DNA from: Loxodes magnus
Taxonomy: Eukaryota > Ciliophora > Karyorelictea > Loxodida > Loxodidae
DNA length: 64,000 bases
Assembly (NCBI GenBank): GCA_946699065.1
Contig: CAMPDV010000448.1
Location: 62,001 to 126,000, forward strand
Reading direction: 5' to 3'
The stretch's first letter is position 1. Each line of letters begins with the position of its first letter. A program made the translations under genes and the position numbers. This document shows, piece by piece, positions 51,605-63,786 of the stretch. The notes beneath the pieces are model-generated. The model ran no database searches. It was not told where the DNA came from and saw only the letters and a program-made list of their open reading frames with translations.

Positions 51605-53453
51605 TTTTTTCTTTTTGACAATATGATTAAATTAAAAAGAAATGAATCTCAAATAAATTTATATAGTTTAAAAATTATCTTCTTTCAAAGTATTGCTTAT
51701 AAAGATTCTTAAAAAAGGAAAGAAAAGGCTATTCTTTAGAAAGCTAGAATATAGCTAGATAAATGTTTTGACTTCAAATTTTTACTTTTTGATCTTTATT
51801 AGTTGGTAATAAAAAATAAAGCCAGGAAATTGCCCTGAAAAAAGTTTTCTCATATCATTTACTCTAGAAAAGAATAACAATGAAACATAATCTTGCAATA
51901 TAATTAATCTTTCTTTTCATAAAATTAAAACTATGCTTAGATAATTATATATAAGTTTTGGTTATCAATATGCAGTGACTTTAACAGATTTAGTTTCATT
52001 GATATGTCTTTTGCAAAAGATTTAATTATTTTTATATTAAATGCTTGACTAAACTCTATCCCTTTTAAAGTCGAAATTTTATTTTCTAGTTAAAAAAAAT
52101 TAAGCAAATATCCTTTTTATTTTAGTTTTAACTTTCTAGTTTTTGAACTAGATGATTAAGCTATATAAATTTAACTAGATATTTTATTAATAAAAAGCTT
52201 GAAATATATTAATAAAAACAATCTATAAAACGAAAAGTCTAAAGCACTATTTATTTAAGTTATCTACAACTACCTTAATGAAACCTTAATTATTTCATTT
52301 AAATTAAAATTAAGAAAATAAGATAAATTTATAATTAGGTATCGAAGCAAAAAATTAAAATAAATGAACTTACTAAATAAAATATAAGGGATTATAAAAA
52401 ACTTTAGTAAGCATTTATTATATGTATATTTTAAACAATTAGGAATAAAAATAAATAAATTTAATAACTAATTTCACTTTCTACTCTTCCTTTAATACAA
52501 TTTTAGTAATTTTTAAGAATAAAACTGATATATCTGCCGAGTATTTATGCTAAATTCACTTAAATGAATATAATTCCTTTATTTATAATTAAATGATTAA
52601 TAATCCATATAAGCAAAACGATAAGCTAGGGCGTTTAGATTGTTCTTTTAATATTTTACTATGTTTAAAAGCTTAATAAACCACACGTCTCTAACTTAAA
52701 AGACTTATTATAAAGAAAGCCTTAATTATAGCTTCTCTTATTAAAACATTTGCTTATGCTCTCCCTTATTTATATAATCTCTTTTGAATGAAAATTAAGA
52801 TATTTACTCTTTACTAAATAAAACTATAATAAATCAATTTACATAATATCTCTATTACTTTCTATCAACAAAATGCATTTCCTTTGTAATATCACATCCT
52901 TAAATATTCATTTTATTGATAGATTTATCTTAATTATTTCAAATTTTGTTTATCCTTCAAATATTTTACTTAAAAACCATTCAATTTAAAAGTTAGTGTT
53001 AGTCAGGAAGATATAATGCCTTAAGCAATATCCAAATAAAAAATAATTTAGTTTTTTTTAAAATAATTTCAAGCACTGTCTAGATGAAGTAGACTAAAGG
53101 TTGGCGAGAAAAGGCTAAAATATGTCTAAGAACACCAAGCATTGCTTAGTATATTATTGAAGATTTACTTATATAATCTTGCTGATCAAAGATCAAACTT
53201 TTTCAAAATGACTTTATTAACTGAACTTCAATAAATACTGAGCTTTTTTGCTCGCTTGATTTATTAAATTTCTAAATATAGCATACTTTCTTATGCTTTG
53301 CTTAAGAAAATTTAATTTCTTATATAACAGATTAAAATGTATTCAGTTAAGCATACCTTTATTAGTTAAAACAGTAAGTAGATAATGATAATTATGCTAA
53401 ATTTATTATATAAGCTATATACTTAAATCTAGGAAATAATATGATAAATTAAC
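51605..53453. other. AT-rich stretch
   Basis: No gene supported. It contains the second GGTTGGCG motif at 53098-53138, listed separately. Confidence 0.45.
53098..53138 (+). repeat. GGTTGGCG motif with small hairpin, copy 2
   Basis: Relative of 18273-18314. The internal pairing AGGC/GTCT replaces AGGT/ACCT, a change that keeps the stem. Confidence 0.4.
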
Positions 53454-53945
53454 TCATACTTTGCTTAGAGATGAGCATAAATTTCTCATATCGTTTGTCT
53501 TCCTTATCTTTCTTAATTCACCCTCATACTTTATTTGAATTTCCTTAGTCTTGCTACTTCTTCCTTTCAGTAAATTTCTTAGCTTCACTTAAATTTACAT
53601 TTGACTGAACTAAGGAAAGTTTATCCCACAGTCTATAAATAACTTATCAGAAAAGTATTTATGCTTTTACCATAATTTTAAAAGGAGCTCATCATCAGCT
53701 GTTGTTAAAGAAAGAGATTTAAGAGGAACTAGTGCTTGCATTCATCTCTTCTAGCATTATCTTCCTATTCTAACTTCATTCTTATGATAGAGGGAATTAA
53801 GCTATCTAGCTATTTCACTTCAGTTTACTCTTTTAGCGAAGACGTTTACTATCATATTTTCCATTAAATCATCTTCTTCTTCGCTCCATTCAACTTTTGT
53901 ATATTTACGATTGCCTTGGCTTGCGGTTTCTACTGAGTTTTCCAT
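53454..53945 (-). CDS. Two-repeat Myb/SANT-like DNA-binding protein, diverged copy 3, 163 aa
   Basis: Clear paralogue of copies 1 and 2 over the entire length, three residues shorter near the N-terminus. Both Myb repeats are kept. The second Trp of repeat 1 is TGA here (53820-53822) where copies 1 and 2 have TGG. Several Gln codons switch between CAA/CAG and TAA/TAG, which demonstrates the code directly. The stop TGA after S-L-S-K-V is at the same place. Flanking DNA is not similar to the inverted-repeat arms, so this is an older duplicate. Confidence 0.9.
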
Positions 53946-56149
53946 TTATAATTAAATTACAGAATGAGGAAGTTTAAATAGGTATGAAGAATAAAGTAAA
54001 TTGCTGAAATTTAAACTAGAAAGAAATAAAATAAGTAGGATAATTAACGAAAGTGAAAAAAGAGAAAAGTATAATTTCAAGGTTTATAAACAGATAAAAT
54101 AAGCATAAATACAAACCATTTAGGAAGTTATTCAATAAGGATATTTCTAATCTTATATAGACATATAATAGATACATCAAAGTATAAAATATTCATTTTA
54201 TACTTTCCATCTATATTAAAGAACATTTACCTTCTTTTTTATTTTAACCTTTAAGATCACAGATATAAAAGTGAGAAGAACTGATTGATGAAGAAACTAC
54301 ATTTATCGTGAAATTTATTTCTCTATAATTATTAGTGAAATCCTATTAAGGTAGTATCATTTGGAGTTTATTTGAATTATAATTCTTCAATAAATCAGCA
54401 CTATTAGTAAACTTCTAAAATTTAAGCTAGAGATTTGTCACCCCCATTAATAAAACTATCAAAGGGAATTTTAAGTTTCTATGACTTAGAATCTAATTTT
54501 AAAATATTTAAGTTAAAATGAAAATAAACAGTAAAAACTTTCGTATACCTTTATCTTATAAAATGTGAATATAAGAATCTTATAAATACACAATAAATTT
54601 AAATTAATTTGACCATTTATTCTTGCTAATTAATACTAACCTGAAGTATAATTTAAAAAATAATCATAAGAATATAGTCTAATTAATCCTTTTTTATTTA
54701 TCTAAGCGATTATTAGTCTTTATCATTTTTCATTTTATCAAAAAAATTGAGATTTATCTATCTCTTATTAATTTATAAAACTAATTGCTTAAACCAATTT
54801 ATAAAATAAATTCCTTTACTAGCTTATTAATTAAATTTATGTTTGACTTAATAAATTAATGAGTGCAAAGGATTTATCTTTAAAGGATGTTTCAAAATCT
54901 ATAAAATTATTAAGTATACTTAGAAAATAATTTAAATTAGAAGAGTCATTTGTTAAGATTTTTACCGATGTAGCGAAGTTAAATTTATGGGATTAATTTC
55001 TTGATATTGCTATTTCAGGCAATAAATAATTATATAACCTAATTAGCTATTAATAATTCGACTATTTAAGTTAAAAACATTTTTTGCAACTTTTTCAAAT
55101 ATTTATTGCTTTGAGCAAGGGAATTTAATAATGCTAACTTACAAGATGAGATAATCCTTTTTGAGGATTTGAATATAAAAAATTTTATTTAAGGAAATTA
55201 AAAAAATACAAAAGTGCTAAATTTGAATTAAGACACAATTATAAAGTTAATAAATACATTTTAGTCGAAGCTTTTTCTTACATTTCTAGAGTACTGATAC
55301 TTAAAAATTATTCAAATAATTAAATGCAAATACAGTCTCTTAAATTTCATATTAGTTAGCACTATTTCATCTACTAAAGTTTTAAATATAATCCAAGTAA
55401 TTTAAATTTTTATTTACATCTCAATATGAAAAGATTATTATTTTTAATTATTCCTAGAGCTTTCATAATAAAGGAAATTATCAAAAGTAAGGATGAAAAA
55501 TAAAGTGATTATGAATCATAAATAAATATTAATTAATCAAAAGTTAAAAATAGTTAAATGTGAAGGATTATTAGTCTTAATTAAGTAACTAGGGCTTTTA
55601 GTTTTTGGCTAGTTAGAAATATTTATCTTTATAAACTTTAGATAATGTTTTCATATTTTTCTCATTAATTAAAATCACTGCTTGCAAATTTGAAATATAT
55701 GTATGAATGTATCTAGTTAGATAGAGCTTAATGAATGTTTTATCCAAAATGCATAACTTTAGAATGGATAATATGGTTATTAAGTTTAATAAGAGGATTT
55801 CATCATCAAAAAATAAAGGGAAATTAAGTTTAGTATATATCAAAGAAAATATAATAAAATACGAAAATAGTTAAATTAGAAGATATATGAACTTTAAATA
55901 AAATTAATTTCATTTTTAAGTATCTTTTGATTAATAATAAAGCAAATATTATAGATTTAACACACTCTATAATTTCACTTCTGAAAATAAGAAATTTATT
56001 AAAGGCTAACACTAAAAAATTTTATAAATAATAAATCTAAAAAAAATTTAGGCAAATAGACTACATAGATATTATAATAAAAAAATACAGTGAAGTATTC
56101 AGTAATGGAAGTTTATTTTTATTTGCTTAAATTTATCTAAAATGTAGGA
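53946..56149. other. AT-rich stretch
   Basis: No gene supported. Minus-strand frames at 55613-56012 are free of all three triplet stops but composed mainly of Ile/Leu/Phe/Lys, and they shift frame between one another. Confidence 0.4.
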
Positions 56150-56163
56150 ATAAATAAAATTAT

Positions 56164-57067
56164 AATTTATAATTTGATTTAAATGTTTCGCAGCAGTCTA
56201 CATCACCGCCGCATAAAATAGGTTTGTAAAAAGTTTTCTTGATTTATGTCTTGTTTTCTCTTCCTTGGTCCTATTTACATTTCTTGTTTTCCCTTCTTCC
56301 GTATTATTAAGGTTCTTGTTTCACCACTTCTTTGATTCCATCTTTTTTATATATATTCCCCTCTGCGCTACAATAGAGCATTTCTCTTTCTTTCATTTCT
56401 CTTATCCAATATTCTCTTTTATATTACTGGAATTTCCTACATTTCCTATATAGGTATCTATAGCTACCACAGAAATAGCATTTCTTCTTAATTCTATTCT
56501 CTCTTGTCATTTTGATTACTTGCTCTTCTTCAATGTCCATTTCTCTATCTTAGGAATTTCTTGCACTTGCACTTGGCTCTGGCTCTAGATTATTTGCTTG
56601 TTCTGCTCTTGAATCGTCTTTATTGAGTCATTCATATGTTTCATTTGTTCCTGTTGGTGTTTCCAGATGTTGTCGAGCTCCCTTTCCCAGTTTGCCATTC
56701 GGAGCTCTCTTGTATCCAATCAGGTCCATTAGTTTCGTATTTTCCCTTTTAAGCTTCTTTACCTCTTGCTAGAGGCTTAGCACTACTTTAATGAGCTGCT
56801 CCACGCTCATTTGTCCGGAAGGATAGACTTCCGATGTCTCCTAATGTAGAGCAAACTTAGGTTGTTTCCTTGGCTTCTCCTAAGATGCCGGGGTAAGTTC
56901 GTGGCTTTTTCTAGTCTGTTAGTACTCTTCCCTGGTTTGTGTTCCTGATAGATGAGATTCTTGTTCTTGGCAGGGGTCTGGGTTATTTCGGTTTCTGGTT
57001 TCCTCTCCTATTTCTTGGAGGTGGTGTAGAAACCTTTCTTTAAGCCTTCCATTTTCAAATTTTTTAT
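56164..57067 (-). mobile_element. Gag-like retroposon, copy 4, 14-bp target duplication
   Basis: ATAAATAAAATTAT at 56150-56163 and at 57068-57081 bounds a 904-bp block that starts (minus strand) 15 bases before the family ATG and ends in an AT-rich tail. The layout is the same as copy 1: short leader, one ORF, short tail, no polymerase. Confidence 0.75.
56190..57052 (-). pseudogene. Gag-like zinc-knuckle ORF, copy 4, frameshifted and with altered knuckle
   Basis: It begins M-E-G-L-K-K-G-F-Y-T-T-S-K-K. One frameshift near 56900 separates this from the conserved P-S-G-Q-M-S-V-E-Q-L-I-K block and coiled coil, after which the frame is open again. The knuckle reads C-x2-C-x4-Y-x4-C: the metal-binding His is Tyr. 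Both defects suggest loss of function, though the family relation to copy 2 is unmistakable. Confidence 0.75.
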
Positions 57068-57081
57068 ATAAATAAAATTAT

Positions 57082-58001
57082 TATATGAAAATTTATCTAG
57101 AAAAAAGGAAATTGTTAAGCAAAATTGTTTTAGAATCTTCAGAATTTTAAGCTTTAATATATTTAGTGACAATAAATCTTTAATTCTAGTTTATTGGCTA
57201 ATTCAGATCTTTAAATATATTTGGATATAGTTAATTATAAATGCATAAATTTTATTTGCCAAAGATCTGACTAAGCTTAATTAAGTGTTAATTAAGAAGG
57301 ATTTTATGGAAAAATAATCAAAAATTTTAATTTCATGATATTGAAAATGAAAATGAAAAACATCGAATTACTAAATTAAATGAAAAAATCCTAAGGTAAA
57401 TAAAAAATGTATAAAGACTTAAGAAAGAAAATAAATTAGTGAAGATCTAACATACTAATACATATAATAACTACTATCTCTAATTTTATTTTAGTTTATT
57501 ATAGAACTGTATGATTAAGATTGATATATAAGCTTAGATATGTATTTGCTTATTTATAAAAGTTTACATTATCAAAATAATTTGGTATAAGTTTTCCAAG
57601 TATAAAGATACTCATTAATTTCCTTAAATATATTAATAAATTATTAGGTTGTCAGCAAATTTGTTTCTCCAATTTAATTTTTTTTCTAAATCAAATCTCA
57701 TGAAAAATAAACTAAAATATTTAAAAATTTTTATAATTTTCTTAAAATTTTATTGTAATAATCACATCTTATTTTTCAAAAAGGAACCTAATAAATAGTA
57801 GGTAATATATTTTTAGTTATTATAAACATTTAAAAAAGAGCAAAGATATTTATAATTTAATTAAATTTATAAATTTTTTTAATTTGATGTGTATCTAGAA
57901 TTCTCAAGCCAAAATATTTAAAATAAAATAATAACTTTAACCTGTTTAAAGAATTAAAGTTATTTTATCTTTTAATTTTCCCCAAAAGTAATTAAAATGA
58001 A
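57082..58001. other. AT-rich spacer
   Basis: No feature seen between the retroposon and the next tRNA. Confidence 0.4.
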
Positions 58002-58073
58002 GCTCTTATGGTGTAATGGCGAGCACCTTGGACTCTAAATCCAATGATCTGAGTTCGAATCTCAGTAAGAGCA
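58002..58073 (+). tRNA. tRNA-Gln (anticodon CUA), copy 4
   Basis: Same 72-nt sequence as the other copies. Its flanks are unrelated to theirs, so it is an older or separately dispersed copy. T4 follows the gene. Confidence 0.96.
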
Positions 58074-61000
58074 GTTTTATTTATAATAATATTTTTTAGA
58101 CTATATTAGTATAAGTTCATATAATATCTTTAATAGTTAAATTAAATAAAAAAATAATGAATCTCTTAAATAGAGTATTAAAGTATATTACTTATATAAA
58201 TTATTATCTTATAAATAATTAAAATTAAAAGGATAATAAATATGATTTTTAATATAAATCTCTTAATTTTTAAAATTTTAAATTCACATTTCGTAGTATA
58301 ACTCTACTAATTTTTAATTAAAAAGAAAAAATTAAGAAATTTAAATTTAGTTTTTATAAATTTAAAAATTGCTAGCTTAATTTCAATCCATTTTATTTAA
58401 TTAAGTTTTATTGTTTGATTATAAAAAAATTCTTCATCTTGGTACTTTTCATACAATCATATCTCTATGAAAGTATTAAAATTTTTAAAAGTTTTAATTA
58501 AAAATCTTTAATAATATGCTTTATATTTATCTTATAAGGTTATATTTAAAATCAACTTTGAATTATACTTTGCAGAGATTAAATATACTAGTTATTATTA
58601 CTCTTTGTCTCAAACTTTATTCTATTTTTGTTTGACTTTCTTAATTAAAGCAAATTTAATTAAATTCTAAGAAACCTTAAAGATATAAAAAAGATAGCTA
58701 GCTTTTTTCATTTTACATGGAACTATTATTTAAAATTCTCATTAGGAGCTATATTTAATTCTTTTTGTGATAAATTAGTTATTTGTTGGTGTGAAAATGA
58801 TTTGTTATATAATTAACTTGGATCTTCTTTTTAAAAAGTAATATTATACTATAAAGTTTTTAACTATCTTCATTTTGTTAGATATTTACCTTAACCTTTT
58901 TTTAATATCTAAATTCTTTGGTAGCTTTATATCTAAGAATCTAAATTTTAGTAGCAAATTTGGAAAGAAATTATTTCTAGAAAATTGTAGAGTGATCTAA
59001 GAAGTTTGCTAAAATAGATCTAATAAAAAGTAAGCTACCTTAATTTTGGTTTCTAATCATAATGAAATAGAAATTTATTCTAATTCAAAAGTACTTAATC
59101 ATCCTAAGAAAAATATTTAAAGGAACTAACAAGAAAATTTTAGTAGAATTAATGAATATTAATAGAAATAAAAAGCTTAGACTTTAGTTAATTAATTACC
59201 TTTTCTAAATGTTTATTTATTTTATAAAGAATAGAAATTAATATTCATAAGGGATAAAGTTAAAAGTAATTAAAGGCTTTAAATTAATTTAATATTTTTT
59301 AGATAGAAATTAAAAATTATTAGTATTAAAGTGAAGTTTAATTAAGAAATAAAAATAAATCTGCGAGGTTAATATAACTTAATCATAATATCAAATAAAA
59401 AAAATTTAATAGCATATAAAATATTTTTAGAGAAAAGCTTAGTATCTTTGTAATTAATGTTAAAATTTTTTTTTTCGTTCTTTAAAAAAATTAGAAAGCA
59501 ATTTTTTTTTTATTTTTAATTAAAATAATTTAGGATAAAATAATATAACAGAATTTAGGCTAAAAGATTAAGAAAGCTTATTATTTAAGAAGAAGTTCTG
59601 TAATAAAATAAAATAGAAAAAAAATATAAATCAGTATTAGTCTAAAATTCTAAAAATATTTATTTTGATTTATAAAGACTGGAGATAAAAGCTAATTGGC
59701 AATTCTTATATTTATGATGTTTAAACCAAAACTAGCAGCAAGAGAGTGATTAAAAATAAATAAAGTTAAGTAATCAAATTAGTTTTTATACGATAAAAAG
59801 CTGGCTTTTAAGATTTATTTATAGCCTGGTGTGAATTTAAACTTCCCGAAAATGAAATTATAAAGGAGAATCTATTTTGATATAAAAATTAAGCCTTATT
59901 AGCTTATAAGAACAGAGCTACAATTATTAATAAATAATATTCAGCCCCCTAAGAAAATGGGAAATAATAAAAAATAAATTCAATTTTTAAATGACAAAGA
60001 AATGATAGTATATGAGTAGAGAAATGTGATTCAAGATATTTCACATAGATTGAAGCTACTAAATTAAAAAATTCAATTGATAAATCACTATATAAATCAT
60101 TTAAACAGTAAGAGAGTGATTATGCTATATTCTAACTTTCTTAAAACAAAATTTAAGCAAGTATTGTGATATAATTATGTGAGATAAAAAATGGGAAGTT
60201 ATTATAAATGAGTCATATATCAGAAAACTTGAATTACTTAAAATTTTTCGTTCTAATTTTATTAAAGAATATTTTCATGCGATGAATTATCTATGTCTGC
60301 AATTTTCCGCAGCTTAATGTATTTATTTCATTCTATTATTCTAAATTTTTTAATTATATATTTCCTAAATTATTCTAATTCTACCAATTTTCTTAGTGTC
60401 TTTTACTTATTTTTTTAATTGGATTTTTATATTAAAATTATATAAAATCTTAAATGTTAGATTTTTATTCTAATTTTATTTTTAAAACTAAATATTTATC
60501 TAGCTTCTTTTAAATTAGGAATTATTAATTTTCAATTATCTAGGTATAATTATTACTCATAATTATCTTTTCTTAAATTCTATTATTAATGAAATTTATG
60601 AAATCAATTTTTTCTTTCGTTTTCAAAGATTCCATTGAAGCCCTTACAATTTCTTTAAAGATTTCAATTTCGAATTTGATTAAATAATTCAACGAAAATA
60701 CTTTAATAATTATTCTTTTCTAATAGAGATTTTATCCTCCTAAGCTATGAAAGGTGTAAATTCAGATGAGATTTTAGCCTTAAGTTTTAATTTATTAATC
60801 AAGATATTTTTAGTTAGCTATGAGCTTTTCGCAATTCATTTTCATCCTATTTAAAAGACTACTTTTCTTTCAAAACTTAAATTTGCAATCTCTTTCAATT
60901 ATTATAGAATGCTCTCTAATAAGGATGATTTATTAATGATGAAAAAATTAATAAACTAAAGCTAAAGCTAAAGCTATAAGAGTAATAAGTTAAAATTAAA

Positions 61001-62935
61001 GGATTGATGATATTAAAATTGCAATAATCAGAATACTTTAGAATTTATTTACTTATTCAATCTAAGCTCACTTGCAATTTTTATTCCTAGTCGGATATAA
61101 AAACAGCCATACATTATTCGTAAAACACTAAGAATAATTTTAGAATAAAAAAAATCCTAAAAGCAACTATTAAAAATATATAAAACTAACTACTAATTTT
61201 AGATGAAATTTAATCAGTAAGAATAAATTCATTTAGCAATTACAGAATATCAGATTAAATAACTTATTAAAGGAAAATTTTGATTTAAATAATAACAAAG
61301 TTTTAAAAGTATTTATTTATAAATTTTAAAAAAGTGAAGTCTTTTTTATAATGAATGCTAACTATTAAATAAAAAAGGCAATGCTTAATAAAAATTATAT
61401 TTAGTTAAAGTATATCAATAATTAAATGCTTGTAAATAATTAAATGAGATTAGAAAGAATAAAATGGTATATCTTAAAATATTTTTAAATATAATACATT
61501 TGCTTAATACTAAGAAATATCACTTAAAAATCTATTTAAATTCAGTTAAATTTAATATTATAATAACGATAAAACTTATAAAAATATAAGAATAATAAAA
61601 TTAAATTTAGTTTTTATCTTTTGTTTTAATTAAATTTTAATTTATTAATATTTTAGATTAAAATTAGGAAATTTTTTAATTTTATGAGAAGGGAAGAGAA
61701 TTAAACTAGAATAAGCATTTCATAGCTATTCTTAATATTAATAAATAAAACCATAAAACTTAATCGTTTGAAATTTTATAATTTTATTTTTTCTATTTTT
61801 AAACTAGAATATACTAGAAAAATATTTAGGAATCTATTTATATTATATTTAATTAATTAAGGGAAAAAGCATCTAAATAAATATTAAGTGCTAGATAATA
61901 GTTATTTTCCTACCTGCTAAATTTTATCAAAGCTCAGAATCTTTATCTTATTCCCTTATTAAAGATTTAAATTAAATATTTTCCCTTTTATAAATAAATT
62001 AGATTATAGAGCGCGTAGCACCTCAATGGTCCATTTTTTAATAAAGATTTTTAAAGTTAAAAAATATTAATTGTCATTAGTCTAAATAGCTTATATAATT
62101 TTATCGTTTTAACTGTTAAATTTATTTCTTTTTAGCATAATCTTAAGTTTTAAGAGAGTTAATTGCTAAATGTAAAAAATTTCGTAACTTGTTTAAATAA
62201 AAATAGGCTTAAGTATCCTTTATTAATCTTCATCTAACTTTATAGTTTAAAATCTTTGAAAATAGATAAATTCTATAGAAAAATTAATTTAAATATACTT
62301 ATTTGTTATGGATAGTGTATTATAATTGTATATAAGGCTTTAAAATATTAAATTATTAATTTAGAGAACAAATTATAAAATAGTATATTTATTAATTAAA
62401 CTAGAAAATATATTATTAAAGTTATTTAGTAAAGCAGCTTATCAATAATTAAAATAAGAAGCTCTTATTATTAAATTTATTGATAATTTTAACATTTGCT
62501 AACTATTATGTACCTATAAAAGATATATTCAAAATAATTTACTTTTAAATTAAAAGCAAAAGTAGAAATTAATGTTTGAAAGTTGGAAAATTATTTATTG
62601 AGTGTCCTGATTCTAATTGACTAATAAACATTTCTAAAACAATTTAATATTTCACTTGATGTTTTAAATAATAAACTTTGAGAAAACCTTTTCAAAGAAA
62701 TTTTCTTTTAGTATTTTTTAAGAGCAAACTATAAAATAATTGTGATGATACGAAATATCATAAGCTACTTGATAATTTTACTTTTTATTTTATTTTTTTT
62801 ATGAAAAATATTTTTTTTCCTTTTAAAATGATATCAGTACTCTTTGAATAAAAAAGTTATTATATTTAGTCTATTAATATTATAGAAATTATTTAAGCAT
62901 TCAATTATTCTGATTTTAAATATAACCTAAAAAAG
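58074..62935. other. AT-rich gene-poor stretch
   Basis: Nearly 5 kb of very low GC without any supported gene, RNA or repeat. Confidence 0.5.
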
Positions 62936-63007
62936 TGCTCTTACTGAGATTCGAACTCAGATCATTGGATTTAGAGTCCAAGGTGCTCGCCATTACACCA
63001 TAAGAGC
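62936..63007 (-). tRNA. tRNA-Gln (anticodon CUA), copy 5
   Basis: Same 72-nt sequence, minus strand, with T6 just after the gene. Confidence 0.96.
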
Positions 63008-63049
63008 TTTAAATATATTTTAATAAATTTAATTTAAAGTATAACATTT
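62936..63049 (-). repeat. Inverted-repeat arm, partner of 51491-51604
   Basis: The upstream 40 bases are identical to those of tRNA copy 3, in opposite orientation. Confidence 0.75.
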
Positions 63050-63458
63050 TTATATTTTAGATGTAACTCAAAAATAACACCTTTAAAAATCCTTTAAAGG
63101 TTATTATAAATATAACTAACTAACTGTTTTCTTTTCTTTTATTTTAAATTTATTTCATGAATCAATATTTAACTATTAATCTCATGCTTTTCCAATAGAC
63201 CTAATCTGCAATAAATAAATAAAAAATAAATTAGAAAATAACTTATTTAAAGTGAATAACTTTATTTATATAACTATTTCATAAATTACTATCTATTAAG
63301 CAGGTAATAGAAAATTTTATTTTGTGCTTTTAGTAAAAGTTTATAAATAATAATAATGAATGCTAAACTTTATTTATAATTGAAGGAAGATATAAACATA
63401 AAAGATCTAGCTATATAAAATTTAATTAGATGTTTTAATTTATTTTTTTATGCATTAT
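63008..63458. other. AT-rich spacer
   Basis: Nothing recognised apart from the tRNA flank. Confidence 0.4.
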
Positions 63459-63475
63459 TTAAAGAATTTTTCTAT

Positions 63476-63786
63476 AATTGAAAAGATGGTGGGAGCTGAG
63501 AATGACCTTAGTGACAACACTTTCTGGTTTTATGGCTAGGAACAAGTTCCTTTCCTGTCGCTGAGAAAGTCCCTGGTCAGGGTCATTTTCTGAAGGGAAC
63601 ATTGTCTTTGAGATTATCCGCTCTTGGTAGGGGCTTGAAGCCTGGCTGCTCATAGCGATGGAGCTCCCTACCAGCTGTGCCTGGAGTACAACAGGATATC
63701 CCCGTTATTCCATGAAAAGAGAGCGTCGGGTCGTGCAATCGGAAAGGAGTTTCCGATCCAAAATTTTTTTAGTTGAAATTAATTAA
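63476..63786 (+). mobile_element. GC-rich small-ORF retroposon, copy B, perfect 17-bp target duplication
   Basis: TTAAAGAATTTTTCTAT at 63459-63475 is repeated exactly at 63787-63803. The 311-bp body matches copy A at 15.7 kb and has an uninterrupted ORF. GC content near 50% stands out sharply. The perfect target duplication implies recent insertion. Confidence 0.85.
63486..63776 (+). CDS. 96-aa protein of the GC-rich retroposon (MVGA family)
   Basis: ATG lies 10 bases inside the element and TGA 10 bases from its end, so the ORF fills it. The protein begins M-V-G-A-E-N-D-L-S-D, is rich in Trp (several as TGA), Leu and Ser, and ends with a basic segment (H-E-K-R-A-S-G-R). No domain recognised. 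A minus-strand frame (M-S-S-Q-A-S-S-P-Y) is also open without any triplet stop for 64 codons and is conserved in copy A, so the coding strand is not proven. It could instead be a structured RNA (SINE-like). Confidence 0.45.

Noticed and set aside
55613-56012. Two overlapping minus-strand frames free of all standard stops
   Set aside because: Composition is Ile/Leu/Phe/Lys-rich as expected from AT-rich DNA, they are out of frame with one another, and no motif is seen.
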